DNA of 64,000 bases, from contig JAEUPQ010000015.1 of assembly GCA_016789405.1 (NCBI GenBank), forward strand, positions 1 through 64,000, written 5' to 3'. This stretch comes from Lysobacteraceae bacterium (GTDB lineage: Bacteria > Pseudomonadota > Gammaproteobacteria > Xanthomonadales > Xanthomonadaceae). Positions 20,177-29,291 of the stretch are shown piece after piece. How positions within the stretch are numbered: the stretch's first letter is position 1; the number at the start of each line of letters is the position of its first letter. The notes under the pieces are model-generated. The model ran no database searches, was not told the DNA's origin, and saw nothing but the letters and a program-made list of their open reading frames with translations. The position numbers were made by a program, and so were the translations under genes.

Positions 20177-21004
20177 TCAGTCGAAGGCCTTGGCGTAACC
20201 GGTATTGACGATGGTCTTCTGCAGCGGCTCGATGATGCGCACGTTGGCGGCGACGATCTGGCGCGGGCCGGTGTCGATGTGCATCGGGCTGAGCGCGGCG
20301 CCGCGGAAGTCGCAGACCTTGCCGCCGGCCTCGCGCACCATCAGCACGCCGGCGGCGATGTCCCACGCCATGATCCCCGCTTCGAAATAGCCATCGAAAC
20401 GACCCGCGGCGACATAGGCCAGGTCCAGCGCGGCGGAGCCGGCACGGCGGATGTCCTCGGCATGCACGAGCAGGCTCTTGAGGCAGTCGAGCTGGGCGTC
20501 GGTGCGCTTGCGCTCGCGCGGAGGGAAACCGGTGGCGAGCAGGGCGCCCTGCAGTTCGCGGCGCTCGGAGACACGGATGCGCTTGCCGTTGACCTGTGCG
20601 CCGCCGCCGCGGCTGGCGGTGAACAGTTCGTTGCGGAGGGGGTCGAAGATCACGCCGTGCAGCGGCTCGGCGCCTTCGCAGAGGGCGATCGACACGCACC
20701 AGTGGGGGATGCCGCGCAGGTAGTTGCTGGTGCCGTCGAGCGGATCGATGACCCAGGTGAAGCGGCTGGGGCCGCGATTGCCCTTCTGGTGGCCGCCTTC
20801 CTCGCCCAGGATCGCGTAGTCGGGCTGTGCGCGACGCAGTTCCTTGATGATCTCGGCTTCGGCGAGACCATCGATCTCGCTGGCGTAGTCCATGCGGTCC
20901 TTTTCGGTCACTTCGATGGCATCCAGGCGGGCCATGTGGCGCAGCAGGATGTTGCCGCCGGCGCGAGCCGCCTTGACCATGACGTTGACAGCGGGCTGAT
21001 GCAT
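20177..21004 (-). CDS. suhB: Inositol monophosphatase family protein (SuhB)
   Basis: A 275-residue SuhB-type phosphatase, starting at ATG 21004 ([17 protein letters not shown]); ATG 21019 adds five residues. The lithium-sensitive phosphatase motifs are present: GEEGG near residue 77, [18 protein letters not shown] near 92-110, and WDIAAG near 220. In E. coli SuhB also takes part in rRNA antitermination; whether this one does cannot be seen. Divergent from trmJ across 98 bp. Confidence 0.93.
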   Translation of the reverse strand: MHQPAVNVMVKAARAGGNILLRHMARLDAIEVTEKDRMDYASEIDGLAEAEIIKELRRAQPDYAILGEEGGHQKGNRGPSRFTWVIDPLDGTSNYLRGIPHWCVSIALCEGAEPLHGVIFDPLRNELFTASRGGGAQVNGKRIRVSERRELQGALLATGFPPRERKRTDAQLDCLKSLLVHAEDIRRAGSAALDLAYVAAGRFDGYFEAGIMAWDIAAGVLMVREAGGKVCDFRGAALSPMHIDTGPRQIVAANVRIIEPLQKTIVNTGYAKAFD

Positions 21005-21102
21005 CGCAAACGACTCCACGCGCCCGGACGGGCGCCAGCGAAAAGGGGCAGGGGAAAAGAACAGTCCGGCTCACGGCCGGCGCGAGAGTTTAACATTGCG
21101 GA

Positions 21103-21951
21103 ATGGCTTCCGACTCCGCTCCGACCGCATCTTCCGCCCCGAACCCGCCGCTCGACCGCATCCGCATCGTCCTGGTGGGGACCCAGCACCCCGGCAACAT
21201 CGGCTCCGCCGCCCGCGCCATGAAGACCATGGGCCTGTCGCGCCTGGTCCTGGTGGCGCCCGAGCGCTTCCCGCATCCCGAGGCCGTGGCACTGGCCGCC
21301 GGTGCGTCGGACGTCCTGGACACCGCCATCCGTTTCGAAACCCTCGCCGAGGCCGTGGCCGATTGCCGGCTTGTGCTGGGCTGTACCGCGCGCAGCCGCA
21401 GGATCGCCCTCGAAGAGTTGTCCCCGCGCGCGGGCGCAGCGCGGGCGCTCGCCACCGCCGACAGCGGCGCCGACGTGGCCGTGGTCTTCGGTCGCGAGCG
21501 GACGGGACTGGAGAACGACGAACTCCAGTTGTGCCACGCCGCCATCCACATCCCCGCCAATCCCGACTACAGTTCCCTCAATCTGGCGGCTGCCGTGCAG
21601 GTCTTGGCATACGAATTGCGAACAGGTTCACTCCAGGCGCCGTCGGAGCCGGTGGATGCGTCCATCGGCAGTCGGCAACAGGAGGGGCGACCGGAGCTTC
21701 GCAGCGAGCCTCCGGCCACGCATGCCGAACTCGAGGGCTTCTTTTCGCAACTGGCGGACACCCTGGATGCTATCGATTTCCACAAAGGCCGGACGCCGGC
21801 CGCAGCGATCCGGAAGTTCAGGCGCCTGTTCCTGCGCGCCGGGCTGGATGCGCGGGAAGTCCGGCTCCTTCGGGGCATGCTGGCCGATGCGCAGCGCATG
21901 GCGGACATCGCCCATGGGCGCCTTCCGCCCCCCCGCAAGCCCGAAGATTGA
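21103..21951 (+). CDS. trmJ: tRNA (cytidine/uridine-2'-O-)methyltransferase TrmJ
   Basis: A 282-residue SPOUT-class methyltransferase that 2'-O-methylates tRNA position 32. Landmarks: RIVLVGTQHPGNIGSAARAMKTMGL at the N-terminus, DVAVVFGRERTGLENDEL, and IPANPDYSSLNLAAAVQVLAYEL, which build the SAM-binding knot. The C-terminal ~80 residues (LEGFFSQLADTLDAIDF ... RRLFLRAGLD) are the TrmJ-type extension. Divergent from suhB. Confidence 0.93.
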   Translation: MASDSAPTASSAPNPPLDRIRIVLVGTQHPGNIGSAARAMKTMGLSRLVLVAPERFPHPEAVALAAGASDVLDTAIRFETLAEAVADCRLVLGCTARSRRIALEELSPRAGAARALATADSGADVAVVFGRERTGLENDELQLCHAAIHIPANPDYSSLNLAAAVQVLAYELRTGSLQAPSEPVDASIGSRQQEGRPELRSEPPATHAELEGFFSQLADTLDAIDFHKGRTPAAAIRKFRRLFLRAGLDAREVRLLRGMLADAQRMADIAHGRLPPPRKPED

Positions 21952-22032
21952 CGCCAGGATGCATGCCCAGACACGGTTTCGACGACGTCCGCACCGCTTG
22001 CTCAGCGCCGTGCCGATGACGGCGGGGGCCTG

Positions 22033-22968
22033 ATGCCGAAGCGCCTGCTTGCCCGCCTCAGCGCCTCGATCCTGCTGCTCGCCGGTCTGTTCGCCATCGT
22101 GCCGATTTCGGCAGCGGGTGACGGTGAGCGTCACATTCTTGTCCTGGGGCGCATCAGCGACGACCCCAAGATCCACTACGAACAGCTCAAGCCGCTGCTC
22201 GATTACGTGGTGCCGCGCATGGCCGATGTCGGGATCCGCGAGGGTCGCGTGCTGATGGCCCGCGACGCCCAGCAGATGGCGAGCTACCTGCGCCGCGGCC
22301 AGGTCGATTGGGTGACCGAGACCGCCGCGTCCGCCGTGCTGCTGCAATCCCGCGGAAACGTCCAGCCGATGCTGCTGACCGAGCGGGATGGCGTCAGCCG
22401 CTACCGCACGGTGTTCTTCGTTCGCCGGGACAGCGGACTGAGCCGGCTGGAGGATCTGTCCGGGCGCAGCGTCGCCTTCCAGAACAACGCCTCGACCAGC
22501 GCCTACTTCGTCCCGGCGATCGAGCTGCTGCGCCGCGACCTGTCGCTCAGCCTGCTCCTGTCGCCGATGGACAAGCCCAGCCGGGGCAACGTCGGTTACG
22601 TGTTCGCGCGCTCCGAGCTCAACATCGGCGCCTGGGTGCACAAGCGCCTCGTCGACGCGGGCGTGATGAGCGATCTCGACTGGAACAATCCGGCGCGCGT
22701 GCCGCCCTCCTTCCGCAAGGACCTCGAAGTCATCCACATCACCGAGCCGGTGCCGCGCGCGCTGGAAATGGTGCGCGCCGACCTCGACCCGAAAATCCAG
22801 GCGCGACTGCGCGAAGTGCTGATCGAAGCCGCAGCAGACCCGAAGGCCGCGCAGGCCATGCGTCATTTCTTCCGCACGACGCGTTTCCTGCCCATCGACG
22901 ATGCGACCTCGCAGGTGCTGGCGCGGTTGCGCACCGGCGTCGCCAAGGTGAAGACCGATGTCGAGTGA
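22033..22968 (+). CDS. PhnD-like periplasmic substrate-binding protein
   Basis: A 311-residue protein with a signal peptide (LLARLSASILLLAGLFAIVPISA). The mature part fits the phosphate/phosphite/phosphonate-binding (PhnD) fold: VLGRISDDPKIHYEQLKPLLDYV, QMASYLRRGQVDWVTETAASA, YRTVFFVRRDSGLSRLEDLSGRSVAFQNNASTSAYFVPA-type segments. No permease or ATPase gene is nearby. Instead a HAMP-GGDEF-EAL gene starts 36 bp downstream, so this protein is likely a ligand-sensing partner of that enzyme rather than part of a transporter. The ligand is unknown. Confidence 0.8.
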   Translation: MPKRLLARLSASILLLAGLFAIVPISAAGDGERHILVLGRISDDPKIHYEQLKPLLDYVVPRMADVGIREGRVLMARDAQQMASYLRRGQVDWVTETAASAVLLQSRGNVQPMLLTERDGVSRYRTVFFVRRDSGLSRLEDLSGRSVAFQNNASTSAYFVPAIELLRRDLSLSLLLSPMDKPSRGNVGYVFARSELNIGAWVHKRLVDAGVMSDLDWNNPARVPPSFRKDLEVIHITEPVPRALEMVRADLDPKIQARLREVLIEAAADPKAAQAMRHFFRTTRFLPIDDATSQVLARLRTGVAKVKTDVE

Positions 22969-23004
22969 CGCATCGCACGTGTCGCTGAGGCGAGGCTCCG
23001 GAGG

Positions 23005-25137
23005 ATGAAGATCTTCGCCGGGCTGCAGGCCAAGTTCATGACGCTCATCACCGTGGCCATGGTGATGATGCTCGCGGTCGTCGCGCTGATCTGGCAGCGG
23101 CAGACCACGACGCAGGCAGAGGTGCTGCGCTTGAGCCAGGAAGGCACCCGCGGGCTGGTGTTCGACCGCTTGCGCCAGCGTGGCGAGGCCCAGGTGGCCC
23201 AGGCCGCCGACCTGCTGGTCAATCCGGTCTATTACTTCGACCTCGATGCCATCGGCAACACCACGCGGAGCATCCTGCGCCAGCCCGACGTGAGCTACGT
23301 GCTGGTGTACGACGCCCGCGGCAACATCCTCCACGACGGCTCCGGCGACATCCCGACCTTCGGCCAGCAGATGGGCGATCCGCTGGCGAGTCGCATCGTG
23401 TCCGCGCGCGACCTGCAGGTCCTCGATACGGCGCAGGTCATGGATATCTCCACGCCGATCCTCATCGGCGACCAGCGCCTTGGCGGCGTCCGCGTGGGCT
23501 ACTCGCTCGCCAAGATCCAGGCCGAGGAGGCCCGGATCAACCGGGAGACGACCAGTCGACTGAATGCGATCGGCCAGCGGCACCTGACCTGGATCGCACT
23601 GCTGCTGATGATGCTGGTGTCGATGGCCGTGCTGGTCGGCATCGCCCTGCAGCGCGCGCTGGTGAGGCCGATCCGCCGCCTGTCGGACGCCGCGCTGCAG
23701 ATCGAGGCCGGCAACTACGCGACCGATCTGCCGGCGAGCCGGCGGAAGGACGAGGTCGGTGCACTCGTCAACGCGTTCTCGCGCATGGCCGAGAGCATCG
23801 TCCGGCACGACCGCGACATGCGTCGCATGGCCTACACCGACTCGCTGACCGGGCTGCCCAACCGCCTGGCATTCCGCGAGACCCTCGATCATCGGTTGAT
23901 GCAGCTGCGCGGCGTCGGCAGCCAACTGGCCCTGCTGTTCGCCGACATCGACGACTTCAAGCGCGTCAACGACACCCTGGGACACGACGTTGGCGACGAA
24001 GTGCTCATCCAGTTCGCGAACCGCATCCGCGAGGCCGTGCACAGCATCGGCGGCGAGGCCGGCGAACTGGCCCGGTTCGGCGGCGACGAGTTCGTGATCC
24101 TGCTGCATCCGGTCGGTGATCACGGCGATATCCGTGCGAGCGCCGCGCACCTGGCCGAAACCCTGGTCGCCGAACTGAGCCGGCCGATCGTCCTGCAGGA
24201 CCGCCAGGTCTTCCTCGGTACGTCGATCGGCGTGACGGTGTTCCCCGACGATGCGTCGGGCGCGACCATGCTGATGAAGAACGGCGACATCGCGATGTAC
24301 CAGGCGAAGGTCGCCGGCAAGAATGGCTACCGGTTCTACAGCCGGGCCATGGAGCAGGCCGTGTCGCGACGCGTGCGCATGGAGCAGGACCTGCGCGGCG
24401 CATGGGAGCGGGGCGAACTGTCACTGGTCTACCAGCCGATCTTCAACGTGGCCGACAAGCGCCTCGCCGGGGCCGAGGCCCTGTTGCGCTGGCAGCATCC
24501 GGTGCATGGCCAGGTGGCGCCGTCGGTGTTCATCGACGTGGCAGAACAGAGCGGGCTGATCGAGGTCATCGGTCCTGAGGTGGTGCGCGTGGCCTGCCGC
24601 GATGCGATGCGCTGGCGCCAGCGTGGCGGCGCTGTGGCGAAGGACCTGTTCGTGTCGATCAACGTGTCCGCCCGGCAGCTGCGCAGCGGCGATTTCCGCG
24701 ACCAGATGCTGGCCGCGCTGGTCGAGAGCGGTCTGCCGCCCGAGCTGATGCACATGGAGCTGACCGAGACCACCGTGCTCAACGACGAGGAACAGGCCCG
24801 GAAGATCCTCGGCCACCTGCGCGACGGCGGCATCAAGGTGTGGCTGGACGATTTCGGCACGGGCTTCTCGGGCTTGAGCCACCTGCGACGCGTGCCCGTG
24901 GATGGCGTGAAGATCGACCGCAGCTTCATCGCAGACGTGATGCGAGACCCCGACGACCTGGCGCTGACCAGCGCGATCATCGCCATGGCGCACTCGCTCG
25001 GCATGACGGTCATCGCCGAGGGTGTCGAGAAGGAAGGGCAGTTCGACCTGCTGCGCTCGCGCAATTGCGACCTGGCGCAGGGCTACTGGCTGGGCTATCC
25101 GCTCACGCTCGACGAGTTCATGGCGCTGATCGACTGA
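23005..25137 (+). CDS. HAMP-GGDEF-EAL cyclic-di-GMP enzyme, membrane-bound
   Basis: A 710-residue protein: membrane helix ~10-32, periplasmic sensor ~33-190, second membrane helix ~195-218 (WIALLLMMLVSMAVLVGIAL), HAMP ~219-270, GGDEF ~285-440 and EAL ~455-705. GGDEF is intact at 359-363 (RFGGDEFVIL); an RxxD inhibitory site is not seen five residues before it (AGEL). The EAL motif is at 491-493 (AEALLRW), with DDFGTGFSGLSHL, VDGVKIDRSFI and AEGVE present, so phosphodiesterase activity is plausible as well. Being coupled to the PhnD-like gene upstream suggests that a periplasmic ligand sets its output. Confidence 0.93.
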   Translation: MKIFAGLQAKFMTLITVAMVMMLAVVALIWQRQTTTQAEVLRLSQEGTRGLVFDRLRQRGEAQVAQAADLLVNPVYYFDLDAIGNTTRSILRQPDVSYVLVYDARGNILHDGSGDIPTFGQQMGDPLASRIVSARDLQVLDTAQVMDISTPILIGDQRLGGVRVGYSLAKIQAEEARINRETTSRLNAIGQRHLTWIALLLMMLVSMAVLVGIALQRALVRPIRRLSDAALQIEAGNYATDLPASRRKDEVGALVNAFSRMAESIVRHDRDMRRMAYTDSLTGLPNRLAFRETLDHRLMQLRGVGSQLALLFADIDDFKRVNDTLGHDVGDEVLIQFANRIREAVHSIGGEAGELARFGGDEFVILLHPVGDHGDIRASAAHLAETLVAELSRPIVLQDRQVFLGTSIGVTVFPDDASGATMLMKNGDIAMYQAKVAGKNGYRFYSRAMEQAVSRRVRMEQDLRGAWERGELSLVYQPIFNVADKRLAGAEALLRWQHPVHGQVAPSVFIDVAEQSGLIEVIGPEVVRVACRDAMRWRQRGGAVAKDLFVSINVSARQLRSGDFRDQMLAALVESGLPPELMHMELTETTVLNDEEQARKILGHLRDGGIKVWLDDFGTGFSGLSHLRRVPVDGVKIDRSFIADVMRDPDDLALTSAIIAMAHSLGMTVIAEGVEKEGQFDLLRSRNCDLAQGYWLGYPLTLDEFMALID

Positions 25138-25181
25138 TCAGGCATCGTCGCCGATGCGCGACGACGACCGGGCCGGCAGCC

Positions 25182-25829
25182 TCAACCCAGACCGGCCACC
25201 CAGGCCCACAGCATTGCGGCGAGGTTGCCCGAGACGGCGCCGAAGATGTAGATCGCGATCACCCCGGCAACCCACGAGATCAGCATCAGCACGCCGTCGC
25301 GCTCGAGCAGGGCGAGCGCATAGAGCAGCAGCAGGCCGCCGAACAGGAAATTGGTGAAGGGGATCGGCAGGGCGAGGAGGATGCCCAGCAGCACCAGCTG
25401 CAAGCCGGTCAGCACGGTGGCGACCGGATGGTCGATCATGCCCAGCAACCGTGGACGGACCACGCGCTCCAGCCAGCGCAGCCAGCGGTCGCTGATGCGG
25501 TCGAAGCGGATCAGCGTGCTGCGCTGCGGGCCTCGCTTGGCGATGAAATTCGGAAGCCATGGCTTGCGCAGCAGGATCAGCAGGTGCAGGCCCACCAGCA
25601 CCACCAGCGGTCCGCTGAGTGCGCCGGCCAGGCCGGGGATCGGGATGAAGGCGGGCAGGGTGGCGACGAACAGCAGCACGCCGAAGGTGCTGCGCCCCAG
25701 GTCGACGACGAGTTCGCGCAGCGCCAGTTGTTCGGCGGGATCGCCATCGCACAGGGCGTCGATCACCGCCCGCATGCCCTGCGGCCCGGTGTCCGCGGAA
25801 TCGCCGGAATCGCTGGAATCAGTCGTCAT
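25182..25829 (-). CDS. ExoD-family membrane protein
   Basis: A 215-residue inner-membrane protein with about four hydrophobic segments (TFGVLLFVATLPAFIPIPG; LSGPLVVLVGLHLLILL; VLTGLQLVLLGILLALPIPF; LMLISWVAGVIAIYIFG). The pattern P-IPG--A----P matches the exopolysaccharide synthesis ExoD family. The precise role is unknown even in studied members. Its start overlaps the 3' end of the upstream CNNM-family gene by 11 bases, so the two are translationally coupled. Confidence 0.8.
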   Translation of the reverse strand: MTTDSSDSGDSADTGPQGMRAVIDALCDGDPAEQLALRELVVDLGRSTFGVLLFVATLPAFIPIPGLAGALSGPLVVLVGLHLLILLRKPWLPNFIAKRGPQRSTLIRFDRISDRWLRWLERVVRPRLLGMIDHPVATVLTGLQLVLLGILLALPIPFTNFLFGGLLLLYALALLERDGVLMLISWVAGVIAIYIFGAVSGNLAAMLWAWVAGLG

Positions 25830-27126
25830 CGCCCTCGTCCGTGCCGGCGATCCGTGTCAGCAGCAGTTTGTCGATGCGCGGTCCGTCCAGATCGACCACT
25901 TCGATGCGCCATCCGGCCCATTCGAAGGCTTCGCCGGTATTGGGGATGCGCCCGAAATAGGCGATCACCATGCCGGCGGCCGTGTGGTAGTCGTGTTCGT
26001 CCTGCTGTGGCAGTTTCGGGCCGACGATCTCGCGCAGTTCGTCGACCGGCAGCGAGCCATCCACCAGCAGCGAGCCATCCGCGCGTTCGATGACCAGGGC
26101 GTCCGCATCCGGGGTTTCCCCTGACTGCAGGCGGCCGACCACCGCGCCCATCATGTCGTTCACGGTCACCATGCCGGTGACTTCGCCGTATTCGTCGACC
26201 ACCAGGGCCAGCGACTGCTGTTCTTCGCGGAAGATCTCCAGCAGTTTCAGTGCATGGGTCGATTCGGAGACGAAGAGCATCGGGCGCAGGGTGAGGAACA
26301 GGTCCGGGCTGCGCTCGTCGAGCCGGTCCAGCAGCGACTTCACTTCCAGCACGCCGAGGACATCGGCATCACTGCCCTTGTAGACCGGATAGCGCGAATA
26401 CGGGGTATCGCGCATCTCGGCCAGGTTTTCCTCGAAGCTCGCGTTGGCGTCCAGCCAGACGATGCGCGTGCGCGGCGTCATGATGCTCTCGACCGTGCGG
26501 TCGCCCAGGCGCATGACCCGCTGCATCATGTTGCGCTCGTCGTCATCGATCACGCCCTGCTCGTGGCTTTCGCTCACCAGCAGCTGGATTTCTTCTTCCG
26601 TGATCGCGTTGCGGGCGTCGTCGCGGATGCCCAGCAGGCGCAGCACGCCGCGGTTGATCCAGCCGAGCGCGCGTACGACCGGTGTGGCAAGGCGCGCGAG
26701 CATGTCCAGCGGAATGGCGACCCGGCTGGCGATGACCTCGGCATTGGTCAGGGCCAGGCGCTTGGGTAGCAGTTCGCCGAAGATCACGGAGCTCGCGGTG
26801 ATCAGGGTGACAGCGGTGGCCTTGCCGATCGTTGCCGCGTACTCGCGGGCCGCCGGGATCACCCCGTCGATCCAGTCCGCGATCATCAATCCGATGGCTT
26901 CGCCGCCGTACATGCCGGCGAGAACGCCGATCGCCGTGATGCCCACCTGCACCGTCGACAGCAGGTTGTCCGGGTGTTCGGCCAGGGCCAGGGCCTTGCG
27001 CGCGCCCCGGCTGGTCTCGGCCATCTGCTTGAGCCTGAGCTTGCGCGAGGTCATCAGGGCCATCTCCGACAGGGCGAAGAAGGCGTTGACGAAAATCAGG
27101 GCGATGACGACGGCGAGCTCAAGCAC
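25819..27126 (-). CDS. CNNM/hemolysin C-family transporter (DUF21, CBS pair, CorC_HlyC)
   Basis: A 435-residue protein. Residues ~1-190 are the DUF21/CNNM membrane domain (VVIALIFVNAFFALSEMALMTSRK at the start). Residues ~205-330 are a CBS pair (VESIMTPRTRIVWLD; LALVVDEYGEVTGMVT), and the C-terminal ~90 are the CorC_HlyC domain (VDGSLPVDELREIVG ... HTAAGMVIAYFGRIP ... IEVVDLDGPRIDKLLL). Members export Mg2+ or Na+-coupled divalent cations; the exact ion is not evident. exoD overlaps downstream. It is divergent from the phosphate pair. Confidence 0.9.
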   Translation of the reverse strand: MLELAVVIALIFVNAFFALSEMALMTSRKLRLKQMAETSRGARKALALAEHPDNLLSTVQVGITAIGVLAGMYGGEAIGLMIADWIDGVIPAAREYAATIGKATAVTLITASSVIFGELLPKRLALTNAEVIASRVAIPLDMLARLATPVVRALGWINRGVLRLLGIRDDARNAITEEEIQLLVSESHEQGVIDDDERNMMQRVMRLGDRTVESIMTPRTRIVWLDANASFEENLAEMRDTPYSRYPVYKGSDADVLGVLEVKSLLDRLDERSPDLFLTLRPMLFVSESTHALKLLEIFREEQQSLALVVDEYGEVTGMVTVNDMMGAVVGRLQSGETPDADALVIERADGSLLVDGSLPVDELREIVGPKLPQQDEHDYHTAAGMVIAYFGRIPNTGEAFEWAGWRIEVVDLDGPRIDKLLLTRIAGTDEGDDD

Positions 27127-27378
27127 GGCGGTTCACCGTCCGGTGGCGGAGGGCCCGGCGGGCTGCAGCGTGCGAGGACATGGCAGGCCGCTGGCGGCCT
27201 CCGGCGGAGGGCGCCTGTCGAGTCATCGGGGGGAGGGGGGCTGGGGGAGGCATACGGTGCGCGGATGATAGCAGGCAGCTATGACGCCCCCCGGGGGCCT
27301 GGACGCCCCCTTGTTCATCCAGGCCGGGGCAGCGCAGGATGACGGTTTCGTGTCAAGCGAATGATGCATCCGGGTCAG

Positions 27379-27412
27379 CTGTCATTTTGGAGTCACAATT
27401 CCGACCTAGCAT
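27379..27412 (+). promoter_or_regulatory. Pho-box-like promoter of the DUF47-PiT pair
   Basis: CTGTCATTTTGGAGTCAC at 27379-27396 matches the two-halfsite PhoB box (CTGTCAT-4-CTGTCAC) in all but two bases of the second half. A -10-like TAGCAT follows at 27407-27412, ten bases after the box, the spacing usual for PhoB promoters. The rest of the 316-bp divergent region holds nothing else I can name. Phosphate-starvation control is inferred. Confidence 0.6.
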
Positions 27413-27442
27413 GTTCACATCACTGTCACGAGGCGACCGCCC

Positions 27443-28069
27443 ATGTTCTCCCTGCAAACGATCTTCGGCTCCGGCCAGCAGTTCTACGGCCTGCTCGACG
27501 AGGCCGCCATGGCTGCCCACGACAGCGCCAAGGCCCTGCACGCCATGATGAAGGCCACCGACCGCCAGCCGGCGCTCGACGAGTTCAAGCTGGCCCGCAC
27601 CCGCGAGCGTGCTGCGTCAGAGAAGATCGGCAAGGCCCTGGTCGACAGCTTCATCACCCCGATCGAGCGCGAGGACATCGAGGCCCTGGGTTCGGCGCTG
27701 TACAAGATCCCGAAGCAGATCGAGAAGTTCGCCGATCGCTACTCGCTGGCGATCAAGCACCTGGAAGGCATCGACTTCGCGCCGCGCGCCGCGATGCTGG
27801 AGCAGGCGTCGGGCGTGGTGGTGGAGATGGTCAGCGAACTGCGCCACCTCAACGTCGACCGCATGACCGTGCTCAACGAGAAGCTGCGCGCGCTGGAGAA
27901 CGAGGCCGACCGCCTGATGCTGGAGCTCTACCGCGACATCTATTCCGGCAAGCTCGACAGCCTGCAGATGTTCCTGCTCAAGGAATTCTTCGAGATCCTG
28001 GAAAAAGCCATCGACCGCTGCCGCGAAGCGGGCGTCGTCGCCTACCAGATCGTGCTGAAGAACAGCTGA
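27443..28069 (+). CDS. DUF47 family PhoU-like phosphate transport regulator
   Basis: A 208-residue all-helical protein of the DUF47/TIGR00153 type (MFSLQTIFGSGQQFYGLLDEAA at the start, then FITPIEREDIEALGSALYKI). These PhoU-like proteins are encoded next to PiT transporters and are needed for, or modulate, their activity. It lies 10 bp before the PiT gene and behind a Pho-box-like promoter, which fits that role. Confidence 0.92.
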   Translation: MFSLQTIFGSGQQFYGLLDEAAMAAHDSAKALHAMMKATDRQPALDEFKLARTRERAASEKIGKALVDSFITPIEREDIEALGSALYKIPKQIEKFADRYSLAIKHLEGIDFAPRAAMLEQASGVVVEMVSELRHLNVDRMTVLNEKLRALENEADRLMLELYRDIYSGKLDSLQMFLLKEFFEILEKAIDRCREAGVVAYQIVLKNS

Positions 28070-28079
28070 CGGAGTCGAC

Positions 28080-29201
28080 ATGCTCACTCTCGTCCTCGTG
28101 GTCATATTGGCCGCGCTCGTCTTCGAGTTCATCAACGGATTCCACGACACGGCGAACTCCATCGCCACCGTCGTGGCGACCAAGGTGCTCAGCCCCGGCA
28201 AGGCGGTGATGCTGGCCGCCTCCATGAACCTGCTCGGTGCGTTCTGGGGTACGGCCGTCGCGAAGACCATCGCCTCGGGCCTGATCGACACCGAAGTGGT
28301 CAACGTCACCTCGCAGGTGATCCTCTGCGCACTGCTCGGCGGCATCACCTGGAACCTCATCACCTGGTGGTTCGGCCTGCCGTCTTCGTCCTCGCACGCC
28401 CTGATCGGCGGCCTCTGCGGCGCCGCGCTGGCCGCGGCCGACAACAACTTCGCCGCGCTGATCTGGTCGAAGCTGGGCTCGGAAGGCTGGACCAGCAACA
28501 AGGGCCTGCTGTGGAAGGTGGTGATACCGATGGTCAGTTCACCGATCGCGGGCTTCACCCTGGGCGTGCTGATCCTCGGCATCCTGTACGGCAGCATCAA
28601 GGGCTTGTCGAAGCTCGGTGGCGCGGTATCGCGACTGGCGCGTCCGCGTTGGGTCAATGCGATCTTCGGCAAGCTGCAACTGGTGTCCGCCGGTTACATG
28701 GGCTTCGCCCACGGCACCAACGATGCGCAGAAGACCATGGGCATCATCGCGCTGACGATCTTCGCCGCCGAAAGTGCAGGCACCCTGGACAACCTGCCTG
28801 CCTGGGCCCAGTTCCTGCATCCTGGCAACGACGCGAACGCCATCGACACCTGGATCGTGGTGACCTGCGCCATCGTGATGGCGGCCGGCACCGCGATGGG
28901 CGGCTGGCGCATCATCAAGACGCTGGGCCACAAGATGGTGAAGCTGCATCCGATCGACGGCTTTGCCGCGGAAACCGCGTCGGCGACGATCCTCGTCGGT
29001 GCCGCGCACTTCGGCATGCCGGTGTCGACCACGCACAGCATTTCCACCGCGATCATGGGCGTGGGCTTCGGCAAGAATCCGCGCAAGCTGAAGTTCACCG
29101 TGATCGAACGCATCCTGTGGGCGTGGATCCTGACGATCCCGGCCGCCGGCGGCGTGGCCTATGGCCTGCTGAAGCTGTTCGAGGTGCTTGGCTGGGCTTG
29201 A
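28080..29201 (+). CDS. pit: Inorganic phosphate transporter, PiT family
   Basis: A 373-residue low-affinity phosphate:cation symporter of the inner membrane. It has the PiT repeat motifs: GFHDTANSIATVVATKVLSP near residue 20 and GFAHGTNDAQKTMGIIAL near residue 210, with about ten hydrophobic segments and GLPSSSSHALIGGLCGA plus GMPVSTTHSISTAIMGVG. Translated directly after the DUF47 gene. A strong terminator follows. Confidence 0.94.
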   Translation: MLTLVLVVILAALVFEFINGFHDTANSIATVVATKVLSPGKAVMLAASMNLLGAFWGTAVAKTIASGLIDTEVVNVTSQVILCALLGGITWNLITWWFGLPSSSSHALIGGLCGAALAAADNNFAALIWSKLGSEGWTSNKGLLWKVVIPMVSSPIAGFTLGVLILGILYGSIKGLSKLGGAVSRLARPRWVNAIFGKLQLVSAGYMGFAHGTNDAQKTMGIIALTIFAAESAGTLDNLPAWAQFLHPGNDANAIDTWIVVTCAIVMAAGTAMGGWRIIKTLGHKMVKLHPIDGFAAETASATILVGAAHFGMPVSTTHSISTAIMGVGFGKNPRKLKFTVIERILWAWILTIPAAGGVAYGLLKLFEVLGWA

Positions 29202-29220
29202 GCATCCCGACCGTGCGACA

Positions 29221-29254
29221 CGAAAAAGCCCCGGCCGATGCCGGGGCTTTTTCG
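29221..29254 (+). terminator. Rho-independent terminator after pit
   Basis: CGAAAAAGCCCCGGC, a short loop and GCCGGGGCTTTTTCG form a long perfect stem with A and T tracts; it also serves the convergent minus-strand gene at 29292. Confidence 0.93.
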
Positions 29255-29291
29255 TTGGAATGCGTCAGCGCTCGACGCGAAGCGCGTTGGC

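Noticed and set aside
21628..24150. 840-codon minus-strand open frame across trmJ, the PhnD-like gene and the GGDEF-EAL gene
   Set aside because: It crosses three well-supported plus-strand genes and has the composition of an antisense shadow.
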